Assembly (NCBI GenBank): GCA_964007475.1
Contig: OZ023273.1
Span: 81,942,598 to 82,006,597, forward strand
Direction of reading: 5' to 3'
Source of the DNA: Hybos culiciformis
Lineage: Eukaryota; Arthropoda; Insecta; Diptera; Hybotidae
DNA: 64,000 nt
In this document: positions 54,749 through 64,000 of the stretch, piece after piece
Layout of the letters: each line of letters opens with the position of its first letter
Numbering within the stretch: the stretch's first letter is position 1
The notes under the pieces: model-generated
What the model saw: only the letters and a program-made list of their open reading frames with translations
What the model was told of the DNA's origin: nothing
Database searches by the model: none
Position numbers and translations under genes: made by a program

Positions 54749-54813
54749 AATAATTATGCACACGCATCCGCTGCAAAATTATTAATTGCAGCGGATGCGT
54801 GTGCATAATTATT
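54749..54813. repeat. Perfect 28-bp inverted repeat
   Basis: The arm AATTATGCACACGCATCCGC is part of a perfect 28-bp stem (54749-54776 with 54786-54813) with a 9-base loop. It is much richer in GC than its surroundings. It could be a tiny MITE or a terminator-like hairpin in an LTR. Confidence 0.7.
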
Positions 54814-55088
54814 TATTTCTTTATAAAATTTGTCACCTTCGAATTAGCGATCAGATTACAATTTCTTAATGTGAGCATTTTTATGAAATTAAGAGAAATT
54901 TAAAAACTATATTAAAATTATTTTCCACAGAATTTGTGGATTCTAACAAAATAATTTTAATATAAAAAACCTTATTTCAGAGTTAGTTTTTTTTAGTCTT
55001 AATTTTAATGTCAGACTTAATTAATGTTGAAATAAAGTTTAAAAATTTATAAAATTTAATCTAAAGATTTTAACTTATATATAGTAAT

Positions 55089-55764
55089 TTGACGCCAGCG
55101 TCAAAAATAAATAAAATAAAAAAAAAAAAAACAATTTTAGGATTGTTTTTAGAAGATATTCAGGAAAAACTTAGTAAAATGAAAATTGATAAAATTCAAG
55201 TAAATAATGACGATAGCATTTTAAAACTTTTTAGTCTTCAAAACTTTATTGAAATTTCTAAGGAAATTTTAGAAAATTTAGAAATTAGGATAGTAAATAA
55301 ACCTAAAGAAATTAATAATATAGTCGAACGAAATGACCTTTAAAACCGTTATCATAATGACCCGATTATCGGCGGGCATGCAGGCAAAAAAGCGCCTATA
55401 CACGAAATTAAGATCCAATTCTTATTGGAAAAATATGAAGAAAGATGTTGCAACTTACGTTAGAAACTGTGTAAAATGCAAATTAAATAAAGCTAAGATA
55501 AAAAATGTTGAACCCTTAGTAATAACAGATACACCCCAAAAGGCATTTGACACAATTGTAATAGACACAATTGGACCTTTTCCGAAAACTGATTTAGGAA
55601 ATCAGTACGGTGTAACTTTAATGTGTGATCTTACTAAATATTTAGTCACAATACCAGTGAGAAACAAGGAAGCCAATACTATCGCGAACACTATCTTTCA
55701 GCATTTCGTTCTCATTTACGGCCCAATGCGGAAAATTTTATCCGATTGCGGTACAGAATACGTG
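55089..55764 (+). pseudogene. Ty3-2 integrase, 5' part
   Basis: A linker (55089-55343) leads to the integrase zinc domain in a shifted frame (KKRLYTKLRSNSYWKNM, CVKCKLNK) and the core up to the second catalytic Asp (VIDTIGPF; LSDCGTEY). The upstream His pair is one frame away (HYHNDPIIGGHAG near 55350). The gene is cut at 55764 by the BEL insertion, exactly after the codon for Val that follows GTEY. Confidence 0.8.
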
Positions 55765-56084
55765 TGTTGAAGTTAATAAAAGTCAGTGGTTTGGTATTGA
55801 CTATATTTTTTATTGAGAATTCTTAAGGTCTTATATACTTATTTTTAAGTGTATAAAATGAAAAATATGCAGTTTTCTAATTAATAATTTTTTAACATAT
55901 AATTTGTGAATATAATTATTTAAAGAGTCGAATTACATCCTGCGTGTGTAATAAAACATTACAATATTTTAATTTAATCAACATATTAATTTAGCTTGAC
56001 AAACATAATTTTAAATTTGTTGGAAATCGAATAAGGTATTTTTAGTTCATAAAAATTGATAATAAGATGTTGCTTTACGCAACA
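55765..56084 (-). repeat. BEL 3' LTR
   Basis: On the minus strand it begins TGTTGCGTAAAGCAACATC and ends ATTAACTTCAACA. The first 17 bases form a perfect hairpin (TGTTGC/GCAACA), also present in the other LTR. Confidence 0.9.
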
Positions 56085-57480
56085 TTCTCCCCCATATGCT
56101 GAAGTGTGAAATCTTGATCATCGAACTTATGTCTTGAAGAAATTGTTCTTGGTGCTGGTGTTGGATGAGAAACCTTTGTTCTATAATATCTGATACCCAT
56201 AATAATTATACCTGTGAGAAGTACTAAATAAATCACGCTGCTACTGGAATAATGCATAATATCATGTACACTGATTAGATCGGTGTCAGTTGGTTCATCT
56301 TGTTGTAGTTCTTGTAATTGAAGATGTAATTTGTTAATAACGTCATAGTTCGTACTCTTTAAATGTTCTATTGAATGCACCTTGATGTCAGTGTGAGTTG
56401 TAATCAACTCACTTAAATTTGTAGCTGGTGTGTAGGATGAATTCAAGCGTGTAGTAATGGTGTTTTGAGATGAGATGGTCATTGTTGATTGTTTAAGTTG
56501 ACAATATTGGTTAAGTTGGAGAATTCCATCATTTTCTAACGTTAAACTGCTGACGGTATTGTTACATATCAAGTTAAATGTCCTTTTCTTGTCCATCACA
56601 AATATCCATTCATTTGAAAACTTCAGAGGGATCCATAATTCTCGTGGAATTGTTTTTGAAATTGTACAGGTGGAATGGAGCATTGCTTGATGATTAAGTA
56701 ATTGCATTTCACATTTTGCTACCTCAGAATTTTCATTGTACATTGGATGAATTTCGGGACAATAATAGGTGTTAATTTTTATTAAATGACAGTTTACGAA
56801 CTCGTCTTTTTGCATTGGATAAAAAGTATCTCTAGCTAAGTTTGTAATAATGTATTCAGCTGATGGCATAATAAAAATAAAAGATTCGTTGTAGGGTGTC
56901 GGAACAGGAATAATATGAAAAATGTCAAAGCTTTGCACCTCTAATAACGGAATTTTACATTCAAAGATAAAGAAGGACGACATTATTCGACCGTGCACTG
57001 ACATTTGCTTATAAATGTCTAGAATTTGTTCTGAGCTTTCAGAATCTGGGACATATATTCCTGGTTTGATGTTTTCCTTACAAAATTAGCTGCTCTAATA
57101 AAACTTAGGGTGCGAAAATGACGTGATGAATCTGGCCTTGTTGTGTCGATAAAATGGCGTCTAAAATAGTGTCCTGCTCTCTTTCCATATTGTCTAAACT
57201 TAGAATAAAAGCAAGCGCCAATACGATGAATGCGTGGTCTGAGTGGATTTCCTTCTCGATATTAGATTTTAATGCGGCTAGTGTAGATTCTGAAGATTTC
57301 ATAATATTAAAAGTTGATGTATATAATTTTTTAACATCTTTTGAGTGTGTTGAGAGTTTGTTCGTGCAGCAATGATTTTGCTTTCTAATTCCTTGGCTGA
57401 GTCTTGGTCTAAAATCCCAAATAATTGATTTGCAAGTTTTCCAACAATGTCTAAAGGTGACCTTTTAGTACGAGATTGGT
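56075..57480 (-). pseudogene. BEL env-like gene, fusion-protein type, truncated
   Basis: The 5' part (about 57475-57105, two frames) begins at an RTKR furin-type site followed by a hydrophobic segment resembling the fusion peptide of baculovirus-F/errantivirus envelope proteins. The 3' part (57004-56075, 309 codons) has several Cys residues, and near its end a hydrophobic segment of about 18 residues (VIYLVLLTGIIIMG) that fits a membrane anchor, then a short basic tail. Frame breaks lie at about 57300 and 57060. The surface subunit upstream of the cleavage site is missing. Family placement rests on these motifs only. Confidence 0.65.
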
Positions 57481-58470
57481 CTTTAGTATGTAATAAGTTA
57501 CGTTGAGGCATGTTAAACGGTTTAGACCCCATTATAAAGTGTCCTGGTGTTAACGCATCAATGTCATCAATATCACTTGTGAGAGATGCAAAGGTCGTGA
57601 GTTGAGTCCAATTTCAATTTTTGCTAATAGTGTACTAAGTTCTTCGAAGGTGAGTTTGGTGTCCCCGATTGTTTTTGCTAAATGTCGTTTTACGGATTTT
57701 ACACCCGATTCCCATAATCCACCAAAATGAGGTGATGCTGAAGGAATGAAATGCCATTCAAATGAATTTTCGGCTGTAAACTGGTTGATTTTCTCATTAA
57801 ATTTTATAGTGTTGTAAGCTCCTACAAAATTGGTTCCGTTTTTACTGTAGAAATGAGATATATTACCCTTGCGGGAAATGAATCGGTCGAGTGCTGCGAG
57901 AAAAGATTCAGTTGAAAGCGACGAAATTGCTTCGAGATGGAATGCCTTTGTTGTGAATCATACAAAAATTGCGATGTACCCTTTTATAATTTTTGAATTT
58001 CGAAGAGAACTTGACTTCAATTGAAATGGTCCTGCAAAATCTATTCATGTGTGAGTGAATGCTCTAGATATATTAACTCTACTTGCTGGAAGCTCACCCA
58101 TTAGTTGAATATTTGGTTTGGAATTATATCTTGCACAGACAACACACTGTTTCAAATATTGTTTTACTCTGTGAAGACCGTGAATGATCCAGAACTTGGT
58201 TAATATGTGTGACATTGTTAAATCTTTACATCCATGTAAGGTTATTTTGTGAGCATGATCAATTATTAATTGGGCTAAATGAGTTTTTCCTGGGATAATA
58301 ATTGGATGCTTGGTTTCTTCATCGATATTGGCTTGATTCAGTCTGCCCCCGACACGTAAAATCCCGTCTTTTATAAACGGATGGAGATTTAATATTTTGC
58401 TGTTTTGAGGTAAGGGCAGATTTTTTTTTAAACAATCAATTTCATCTGTGAATTCTAGCTGGGCAATCAT
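57481..58470 (-). pseudogene. BEL integrase, broken
   Basis: 58470-58045 is open and contains the H2C2 zinc domain (H and H around ITLHGCKDLTMSH, then CVVC). A TGA follows at the start of the catalytic core. The core is then readable in shifted frames (IDFAGPF for the first acid, GGLWESGVK for the Glu). At the position of the second catalytic Asp the sequence encodes Lys (SKNGTNF, about 57830). The C-terminal part (57532-57480) then runs into env with the rest of integrase deleted. Confidence 0.75.
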
Positions 58471-58516
58471 AATAATTTTAATAAGGACTTCCTGTATTTC
58501 ACGGGAAGTAAGAGGT

Positions 58517-59355
58517 TCAGTTTTTTTTGTCTGATTGAAATCTTAAATTGTTGTAAAATCTCATACAGTAGGCTATTGTTCGCTGCAATCTACTGAAAGA
58601 AGAAAAATTTTCGATTACATTACATTTATCTATTATAGTAGTTGCCATGTGGACTTGGAGTTTAAGTTCTAATGTAGTTGGCTGTATTGCATGTTGTGAA
58701 ATTCTCTTATTATTTAGTGTTACTAGTTCAGGACCTGACCTGAATGAGCTCTTTTGGTAACATACCCCTTGATGCGGCATCTGCTGGATTATCAATCGTG
58801 TTAATATAACCCCAAGTAATTTTTCGTGGAGAGTTTTGAATTTTATGTACTCTATTTGCTACAAATGTTCTCCATTTACTTGCTTTTTCGCCTAGCCAAG
58901 ATAATACTACCTGAGAATCTGTCCAGGCAAAAAGTTTTGTATTGGGTACGTCTAGATCTTCTGCGACATTGTTAAGCAGTGTCATAAGTAATTCTGCTCC
59001 TAATAGCTCTAATCGCGGAATCGAAATTTTCTGAGAGGATGGTGCTAACTTTGTTTTTGATGTTATTAATGATGATTTACCATCAATCTTTGAATAAATT
59101 ACTGCATCGTACGGTCTACCGGACGCATCACAGAATCCATGAATCTCAATTACTTTGAGTTGTTTTGAGTAGTATATCCATCTTGGAATCTGTATTTGCT
59201 TGATTATGTCTAATTCTTCACGAAATTTTGAATACCTTTTACGTAATGCGAATGGTATTTGCTGATCCCATTAAATTTTTTCCTTCCATAGATCCTGTAA
59301 TATAATGTTTGCAGTTAGTACTATTGGTGACATCCATCCCATTGGATCAAAAATT
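58517..59355 (-). pseudogene. BEL RNase H region, broken
   Basis: Frames from 59355 contain the connection region (DPMGWMSPIVL), then IHGFCDASGRPY and SRLELLGAELL-like text, then 58985-58728 with LFAWTDSQVVLSWL and DNPADAASRGM, which mark the end of RNase H in BEL elements. A stop after KEKI (about 59272) and a frame change near 58735 break it. Confidence 0.75.
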
Positions 59356-60915
59356 CTAGAAATTTCCGATAATATTAATCTTTTTGTTTGGCGAGATCAA
59401 TGTTGGAAACTGTATTTTAATTTTAAAACTGTCATCGAGAGGACTCCAGCTGATCCCTAATGTTTTTATCATACTTTCCTTGTTACCTAGTTCAATACTA
59501 CTTTGTGCTGATGGTAATATATCATTTAATAACTGTGGTTCATTGCTTGCCCATTTGTGGAGATGGAATCCCGCTGTTTTCAAAATGCTGATCAATTCTT
59601 CTTTGTCTTTAGTTGCCTCTATTATAGAGTCATTACCTGACATGACATCGTCCACGTAGAAATCCTGCATCACTATTTTAGATGCCATTGGATAATGAGG
59701 TTTTTCGTCTTTACTCAATTGTTGCAGTGTTTTAATTGCCAAGTAAGGTGCTGCTGCAGTTCCATAGGTAATTGTATTTAAATAATATTCCCGGATTGGA
59801 TCATCGGTTGAGTGTCTCCATAAAATCATTTGTTTTGATCTGTCATCCTCATGTATTAGAATTTGCCTATACATCTTTTCAATATCAGCTGTGTAGACAA
59901 TCTTATGTCTTCGCCAACGTGTGATTACTGACGTGATATGGTTTTGGAGTTTGGGACCTGCCTTCATTATTTGGTTAATGCTTTTGTTGCTTCCACTCTT
60001 TCTTGATCCGTCAAAAACTACTCTTAGTTTAGTAGTGGCGCTGTCTTCTTTGATTACTGCATGATGTGGCAAGAAATATTTGGTATCATTGTTGCTATCG
60101 CAGAGACTCATGTGTCCAAGTTCTTCATATTCTTTCATAAACTGTTTGTATCTTGATGCAAGTACATTATTTTTTTGAAATTGTTTTTCCATATTTAGTA
60201 ATCTGGCTACTGCTCCCTTTTTGTTATTATTATTTTTTAAAGCGTCTTCTATATCATCTTCAAATGGTATTCTTACGATATATCTACCTTCTTTATTTCT
60301 TTGAACTGTTTGCTCGTAAAAAGTCTCGCATTCTTGTTCGCTCATAACCATATCGACTTCAGGAATACTCTCAGCTTCCCAAAACTTTTTGATTTGATTG
60401 TCTATATCCTCAAGCGTAACGTGACACATGATGTGGGTTTTTGATAATTGGGTTAATGTTGGTCCTGATACTATACACCCTAATTTAGTTTGCTGGGCAA
60501 TAGGATACCCGTGTTGTCCGTGTATTATCCCACTCATAAGAATACTGAATAAAATATCTGATCCAAGAATAAGATCAATTTCTTTTGGTGTTCCAAAGTC
60601 TGGATCTGCTAGTTCAATGTTTTTTAAATGATCCCACTTGGTGATATCTATTTTTTCTGAGGGTATTGTTTTCGTCAAGTTGTCGAGAACATAAGCCGTA
60701 GTGGTAGCAGTAAAAAATACGCAGTGACGTGATTTTAAGGTAATATGAACGCTGCTGTTTACCTTGCTTACATTTTGAGCTCCTATACCGGTGATGGTTG
60801 CATCTACTTTAGTCCCTTTTAATTGTAATTGATTTACAGCCTTCTTTGTAATCAAAGATGATTGTGAGCCTTGATATATTAACGCTCGTAATTGTCTTGA
60901 GTTGTTACCACATTA
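59356..60915 (-). pseudogene. BEL protease and reverse transcriptase
   Basis: A 499-codon open frame (60855-59356). The protease active-site motif lies just upstream in the same frame: YQGSQSS at 60876-60856, where the residue expected to be the catalytic Asp is Tyr (60874-60876). Protease flank LILGSDIL follows. Reverse transcriptase begins at about residue 220 (RVVFDGSRKSG, TADIEKMYRQI) and has the FYVDDV catalytic motif near residue 400. The frame closes with NPNKKINIIGNF because a shift enters the next domain. RT itself looks intact; protease as written should be inactive. Confidence 0.85.
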
Positions 60916-60919
60916 AACA

Positions 60920-60947
60920 ATTATCCTATAACGGTGTTATAGGATTG
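60920..60947. repeat. Small perfect palindrome
   Basis: TCCTATAACGGTGTTATAGGA, a 9-bp stem with a 3-base loop, lies between gag and the protease motif. It may be a remnant of an insertion or a structure at the gag-pol junction. Confidence 0.45.
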
Positions 60948-61023
60948 AGTTTCATTGGCTGAATTGGAGCTAGTATTAGTTTTGTGTTCTGTATGCAATA
61001 ATGTATGATGATTGTTGTTGCAT

Positions 61024-62398
61024 TTAAGGCATGGACATTTGTTTTGAGGGACATTTGCTTTTTTGGTGACCCCGATTAAGACAGTTAGAACAAAGTGAGT
61101 ACTTCCTCACTGCATTCCATCGTTGTGTCAAATCCATTTCTTTGAATGTTTGACATGTATAAATTTTATGTTCGTCTTCACATATAACGCATTTATTACT
61201 ATTAATGATAGAATGATATGTTTGATTATGACGTTTTTCAATTTTTGCTTTGACTGGGGAAACCCCTAAACCTTCGAGAGCTTGGAATCTTGCTTCCAAA
61301 AAGAGTAAGATTTTTGAAAGTTCAGGAATTTCTCTTGGACTAGTTATTTGTTGTTCAAATAATTTTGATGTTTCGCTGTCTAATTTTTGCATAAGAATAT
61401 GACCTATTATAGGACCCCAAGCTTCTGTATCCACATCAAGATTTGTAATACCTAGCATGCATTCTTGGGTAGTATCCAGAATATTTTTTATTCCGTTGGC
61501 TGTTTCAACGTTTAATTTTGGTAATGTTAAAATTTTTCTTAAGTAAGTTGTAAATAAAATTCTTGTATTATGAAAACGCTGTGTTATTAGATTCCAAGCT
61601 GTCGTGTAATTTTCATTCGTAATAAGTAAATGTTTAATAAGATTTGTAGGTTCTGCGGAGAGAAAGCTTTTCAGATAATGGAATTTTTGGATGTTATCTA
61701 TTTGTGAATTAGTGTGTATAAGTGAATTGAATAGGTTGTAAAACGATGTCCAAGAATCATATTGGAATTTGAATTTCAGGAAATTTTACCTGGCTTGGTC
61801 GATTATTAGCTGTTGGAGTAGCCCGAGTTAAATACTCTTTTGTTTCAATTACAATGTTTTGATACATTGTTTCAATGTCTTCAAAATGGTTCTCCTTTAG
61901 GTAGGAGCTCTCATCATCATCTATAGAATTTGATATAATATCGTCGTGAGTAGTTACAATATCTTTCCAATACGTGGTCAGAGTTTCCAAATATTGGTTG
62001 TAAGTTGTTATAGAATAGTTTTCCTGCAAAATTTGAATAAGTTTGTCATACATACGTGTGAACATTTTAATTTTGTTGTTTTGTTTTTTATATCGTTGTT
62101 GTTGTTGAATTTCCATAGTTGTATTTTGAATTTCAATGGATTTGGATTTTGAGCTTGCACCTGGATTAGACTCTTCTAGTAGGTTTTTAAATTGTGTGTA
62201 GATATCTTGCACTTGGTTGTGATAATTTGTACTGAAATATGGATGACTTGGTTGATTCGACGAAAATTGATTGATCACCGAATCCATCATTTGAAATTGA
62301 CTCCATAGTTTGTTGATTGCTTCACTTTTCCTGTTTACATAGTCTATGGTCTTCCTCGAAGATGAATCTTTCTTGAAGTTGGCTATCATTCGATCCAT
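61024..62398 (-). pseudogene. BEL gag, one frame break
   Basis: The first part (62398-61757, 213 codons) is a long helical N-terminus with Q-rich coiled-coil-like text. The frame changes at about 61756, and homologous gag sequence continues through an uninitiated frame to 61458-61024 (144 codons), which has two zinc-knuckle-like motifs: C-x2-C...C (CVICEDEHKIYTC) and CSNCLNRGHQKSKC. Gag would form the particle and bind RNA. The arrangement is that of the DUF1759 type common in BEL/Pao elements. Confidence 0.8.
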
Positions 62399-62470
62399 TT
62401 CTTCTGTTTGATGGTTGCTTCATCAATATTGTTTGGTTGTTCAGACATCGCGTTTTTTTTTTTTTTTTTT

Positions 62471-62485
62471 GGTTGAGCCCCCAAA
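62471..62485 (-). promoter_or_regulatory. BEL primer binding site, tRNA-Pro-like
   Basis: After the LTR end AACA the minus strand reads TTTGGGGGCTCAACC. TGGGGGCTC matches the 3' end complement of tRNA-Pro used by many retroelements, though the match fades after 9-10 bases. An 18-base A run follows on the minus strand. Confidence 0.55.
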
Positions 62486-62812
62486 TGTTGAAGTTAATAA
62501 AAGTCAGTGGTTTGGTATTGACTATATTTTTTATTGAGAATTCTTAAGGTCTTATATACTTATTTTTAAGTGTGTAAAATGAAAAATATGCAGTTTTCTA
62601 ATTAATAATTTTTGAACATAAATGATATAATTTGTGAATATAATTATTTTAAGAGTCGAATTACATCCTGCGTGTGTAATAAAACATTACAATATTTTAA
62701 TTTAATCAACATATTAATTTAGCTTGACAAACATAATTTTAAATTTGTTGGAAATCGAATAAGGTATTTTTTGTTCATAAAAATTGATAATAAGATGTTG
62801 CTTTACGCAACA
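62486..62812 (-). repeat. BEL 5' LTR (327 bp)
   Basis: Same ends as the 3' LTR (TGTTGCGTAAAGCAACA...TTCAACA). It has a 7-base segment (AATGATA-type) missing from the 3' LTR and a handful of substitutions. Polyadenylation-like AATAAA signals are scattered in AT-rich sequence and cannot be singled out. Confidence 0.9.
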
Positions 62813-62817
62813 ACGTG

Positions 62818-62885
62818 AATAGTATTACGGCCGAATTGTTTAAACTACTAAATTATGATCACAAAGTTTTGTTACAGAACTATTA
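62818..62885 (+). pseudogene. Ty3-2 integrase, remainder after BEL
   Basis: Continues the integrase frame as NSITAELFKLLNYDHK, matching element 1 (NSVIAELFKLLDIEH). It then loses similarity and stops at about 62884. The catalytic Glu and C-terminus are missing. The target duplication ACGTG supplies the join. Confidence 0.7.
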
Positions 62886-64000
62886 GGAGAGTTAATTGGA
62901 TTAGATAACAAACTTCTGGTATTGGGTACCATCCATTTGTTAGGTAACGAAATTAGGGTTGTGTAAATACAATTACAGTATTTAGTTCAAAAAAAGAACC
63001 ACCGAGATCTTAACATAGAAATTTATGCCAAGTGAAATTTGCTATGTTAAGATTAATAAAATAACTTTACCAGCTAAAATATATCTGGTGCCGAGTCCAC
63101 TGTCTAAGACATCCTGTTCACAGGCCGGGTCTAAGCTCGTCGTTGGGTGGGTACGCGACAGTGAACACCAGAGTGTCCATAACAAAATTTTAGGATGTCA
63201 TGTTTGGAAGAAGGTAAAATTGAGATAGAAAAGAAAGATATTTTTAAGAAACCCCGACCAAGTCAAAAAAATTTAAACCTAAATGACTACGACGCCATTC
63301 CTCAGCTTGTGGATATGGCCACCTATGGCTGGACCTTACATCAGCATTTCTTTTTTTCCGGCTAGGACCTATGTAAAGATTTAATAAAACATAATGTTTA
63401 CAATTACACAATTTTTATTTATTAGATATTGTCTTAAAATTTTTAAAATTTTCCTACATATAAAATTTTTTTTTTTTTTTTCAAAAATTTCTATATTTTT
63501 ATTTTAAACATAATTATATAAATTTTCTCATTAACTAATTTAAATTCTACGGCTGCCTACTTTTTGTGAGAGGTTTTGATGATCAATATTTATTTTTGAT
63601 GATGTTCTGACATATAAGTGATTGATACCATTCAATATGATTACAACAAAATCTTTTAGTTTTCAAATCAATATCTCATCTTTTAGTTTTCAAATCAGTA
63701 TCAAATAAATAAAAAATAAAAATATATATAAAAAAATTATATTAAAACCAATTTTTTTAGTTATTTTGAAAAAGTAAAAAGAAATTTAGTTAGTTGCAGA
63801 GATATAGCTTTACTTACTTATACTAGCAAAAAAAATTCATTAAAAAAAATCTACTTTGTTTGGTTACAGACAAAACCCAAAAATGTTTGTAAAAATTTTT
63901 ACATTGGGCCTAACCTCGGACTTAAATCTTTGGGACTTATATGGTTACATAAATTCCTATATTAAATTCAAAAATCGAATTTGATACACTGAATTTCAAA
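62886..64000. other. Unassigned DNA with a GC-richer patch
   Basis: At 63008-63051 a hairpin is visible (ATCTTAACATAG with CTATGTTAAGAT). Bases 63080-63375 are richer in GC than the surroundings (GGTGCCGAGTCCACTGTC, GTGGATATGGCCACCTATGG) and hold a 67-codon frame (63025-63228) with no recognised domain. They may be a decayed retroelement or host exon. The remainder is AT-rich with poly-T runs. Confidence 0.4.

Larger units (their letters stand above)
48389..55764 (+). mobile_element. Ty3 (mdg1/412-like) retrotransposon 2, first part
   Basis: Order on the plus strand: LTR, tRNA-Arg primer site, 2.7-kb leader, gag, protease, reverse transcriptase, a chimeric stretch, and integrase up to 55764, where the BEL element begins. 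A short integrase piece resumes at 62818. It is homologous to element 1 in every domain (gag capsid part about 65-70% alike by eye) but more degraded, and its leader and pol hold extra insertions. No 3' LTR is found. Confidence 0.85.
55765..62812 (-). mobile_element. BEL/Pao retrotransposon with env remnant
   Basis: Two LTRs (55765-56084 and 62486-62812) enclose gag, pol (protease, RT, RNase H, integrase) and an env-like gene, all on the minus strand. A 5-bp duplication ACGTG (55760-55764 and 62813-62817) flanks it, the usual size for BEL/Pao. Removing it restores continuity of the Ty3-2 integrase. LTRs differ by one 7-base indel and about five substitutions, so insertion is fairly recent. 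Lost catalytic residues in protease and integrase, stops and a deletion joining integrase to env make it defective. Confidence 0.9.

Noticed and set aside
59384..60631. Plus-strand frames opposite BEL pol
   Set aside because: They are antisense shadows of a 499-codon reading frame with clear protease and RT motifs.

Overview
This window is about 77% A+T and is built almost entirely of transposable elements, most of them broken, many nested in one another. No single-copy host gene could be recognised. The setting is an insect, most likely a fly or close relative. The evidence is mdg1/412-type Ty3 retrotransposons primed by tRNA-Arg, a BEL/Pao element with a baculovirus-F-like envelope remnant, PIF/Harbinger transposons with MADF-BESS partner genes, a Penelope-like element, mariner-type remnants, and short introns of about 60 bases. 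The species cannot be named from this sequence.

Layout. 1-6.3 kb: AT-rich DNA with three tRNA-like sequences, several MITEs, and a repeat ending in a hammerhead ribozyme. 6.3-9.1 kb: a dead mariner relative followed by a TIR element carrying a broken PHD-like zinc-finger fragment; the same pair recurs at 25.4-27.7 kb. 9.14-9.34 kb: assembly gap. 9.5-17.0 kb (minus strand): Ty3 element 1, with 5' LTR, tRNA-Arg primer site, long leader, gag and a frameshifted pol, inserted at the edge of a second copy of the hammerhead repeat. 19.5-24.85 kb: Harbinger element A, in which the transposase and the MADF partner lie on opposite strands with interleaved exons. 27.9-32.9 kb: a 5-kb element with 36-bp TIRs around a gene of a poorly characterised multicopy transposase-like family, riddled with MITEs. 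33.1-34.3 kb: Harbinger remnant C, holding a tRNA-derived SINE.

34.6-45.3 kb is a nest. A repeat (repeat A) is split by a Penelope-like element (12-bp target duplication, YVDD reverse transcriptase, GIY-YIG endonuclease, hammerhead at the 3' end), which is itself split by Harbinger element B. Further along, the same repeat is split by a 5'-truncated LINE, 1.7 kb of which is tandemly duplicated together with flanking repeat A. 45.3-48.0 kb: a second copy of the transposase-like family, broken by a 416-bp foldback element and a 117-bp tandem-repeat element. 48.4-62.9 kb: Ty3 element 2, whose integrase gene is split at 55.76 kb by a BEL/Pao retrotransposon on the minus strand (LTRs 55765-56084 and 62486-62812, 5-bp target duplication ACGTG). 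62.9-64.0 kb: unassigned AT-rich DNA with one GC-richer patch.

How the parts work together. In the Ty3 and BEL elements, gag builds the particle, pol supplies protease, reverse transcriptase, RNase H and integrase, and the BEL env remnant is of fusion-protein type. In the Harbinger elements a DDE transposase acts with a MADF DNA-binding partner. Virtually every protein carries stops, frameshifts, deletions or lost catalytic residues, so the locus looks like a heterochromatin-like graveyard in which order of insertion can be read.
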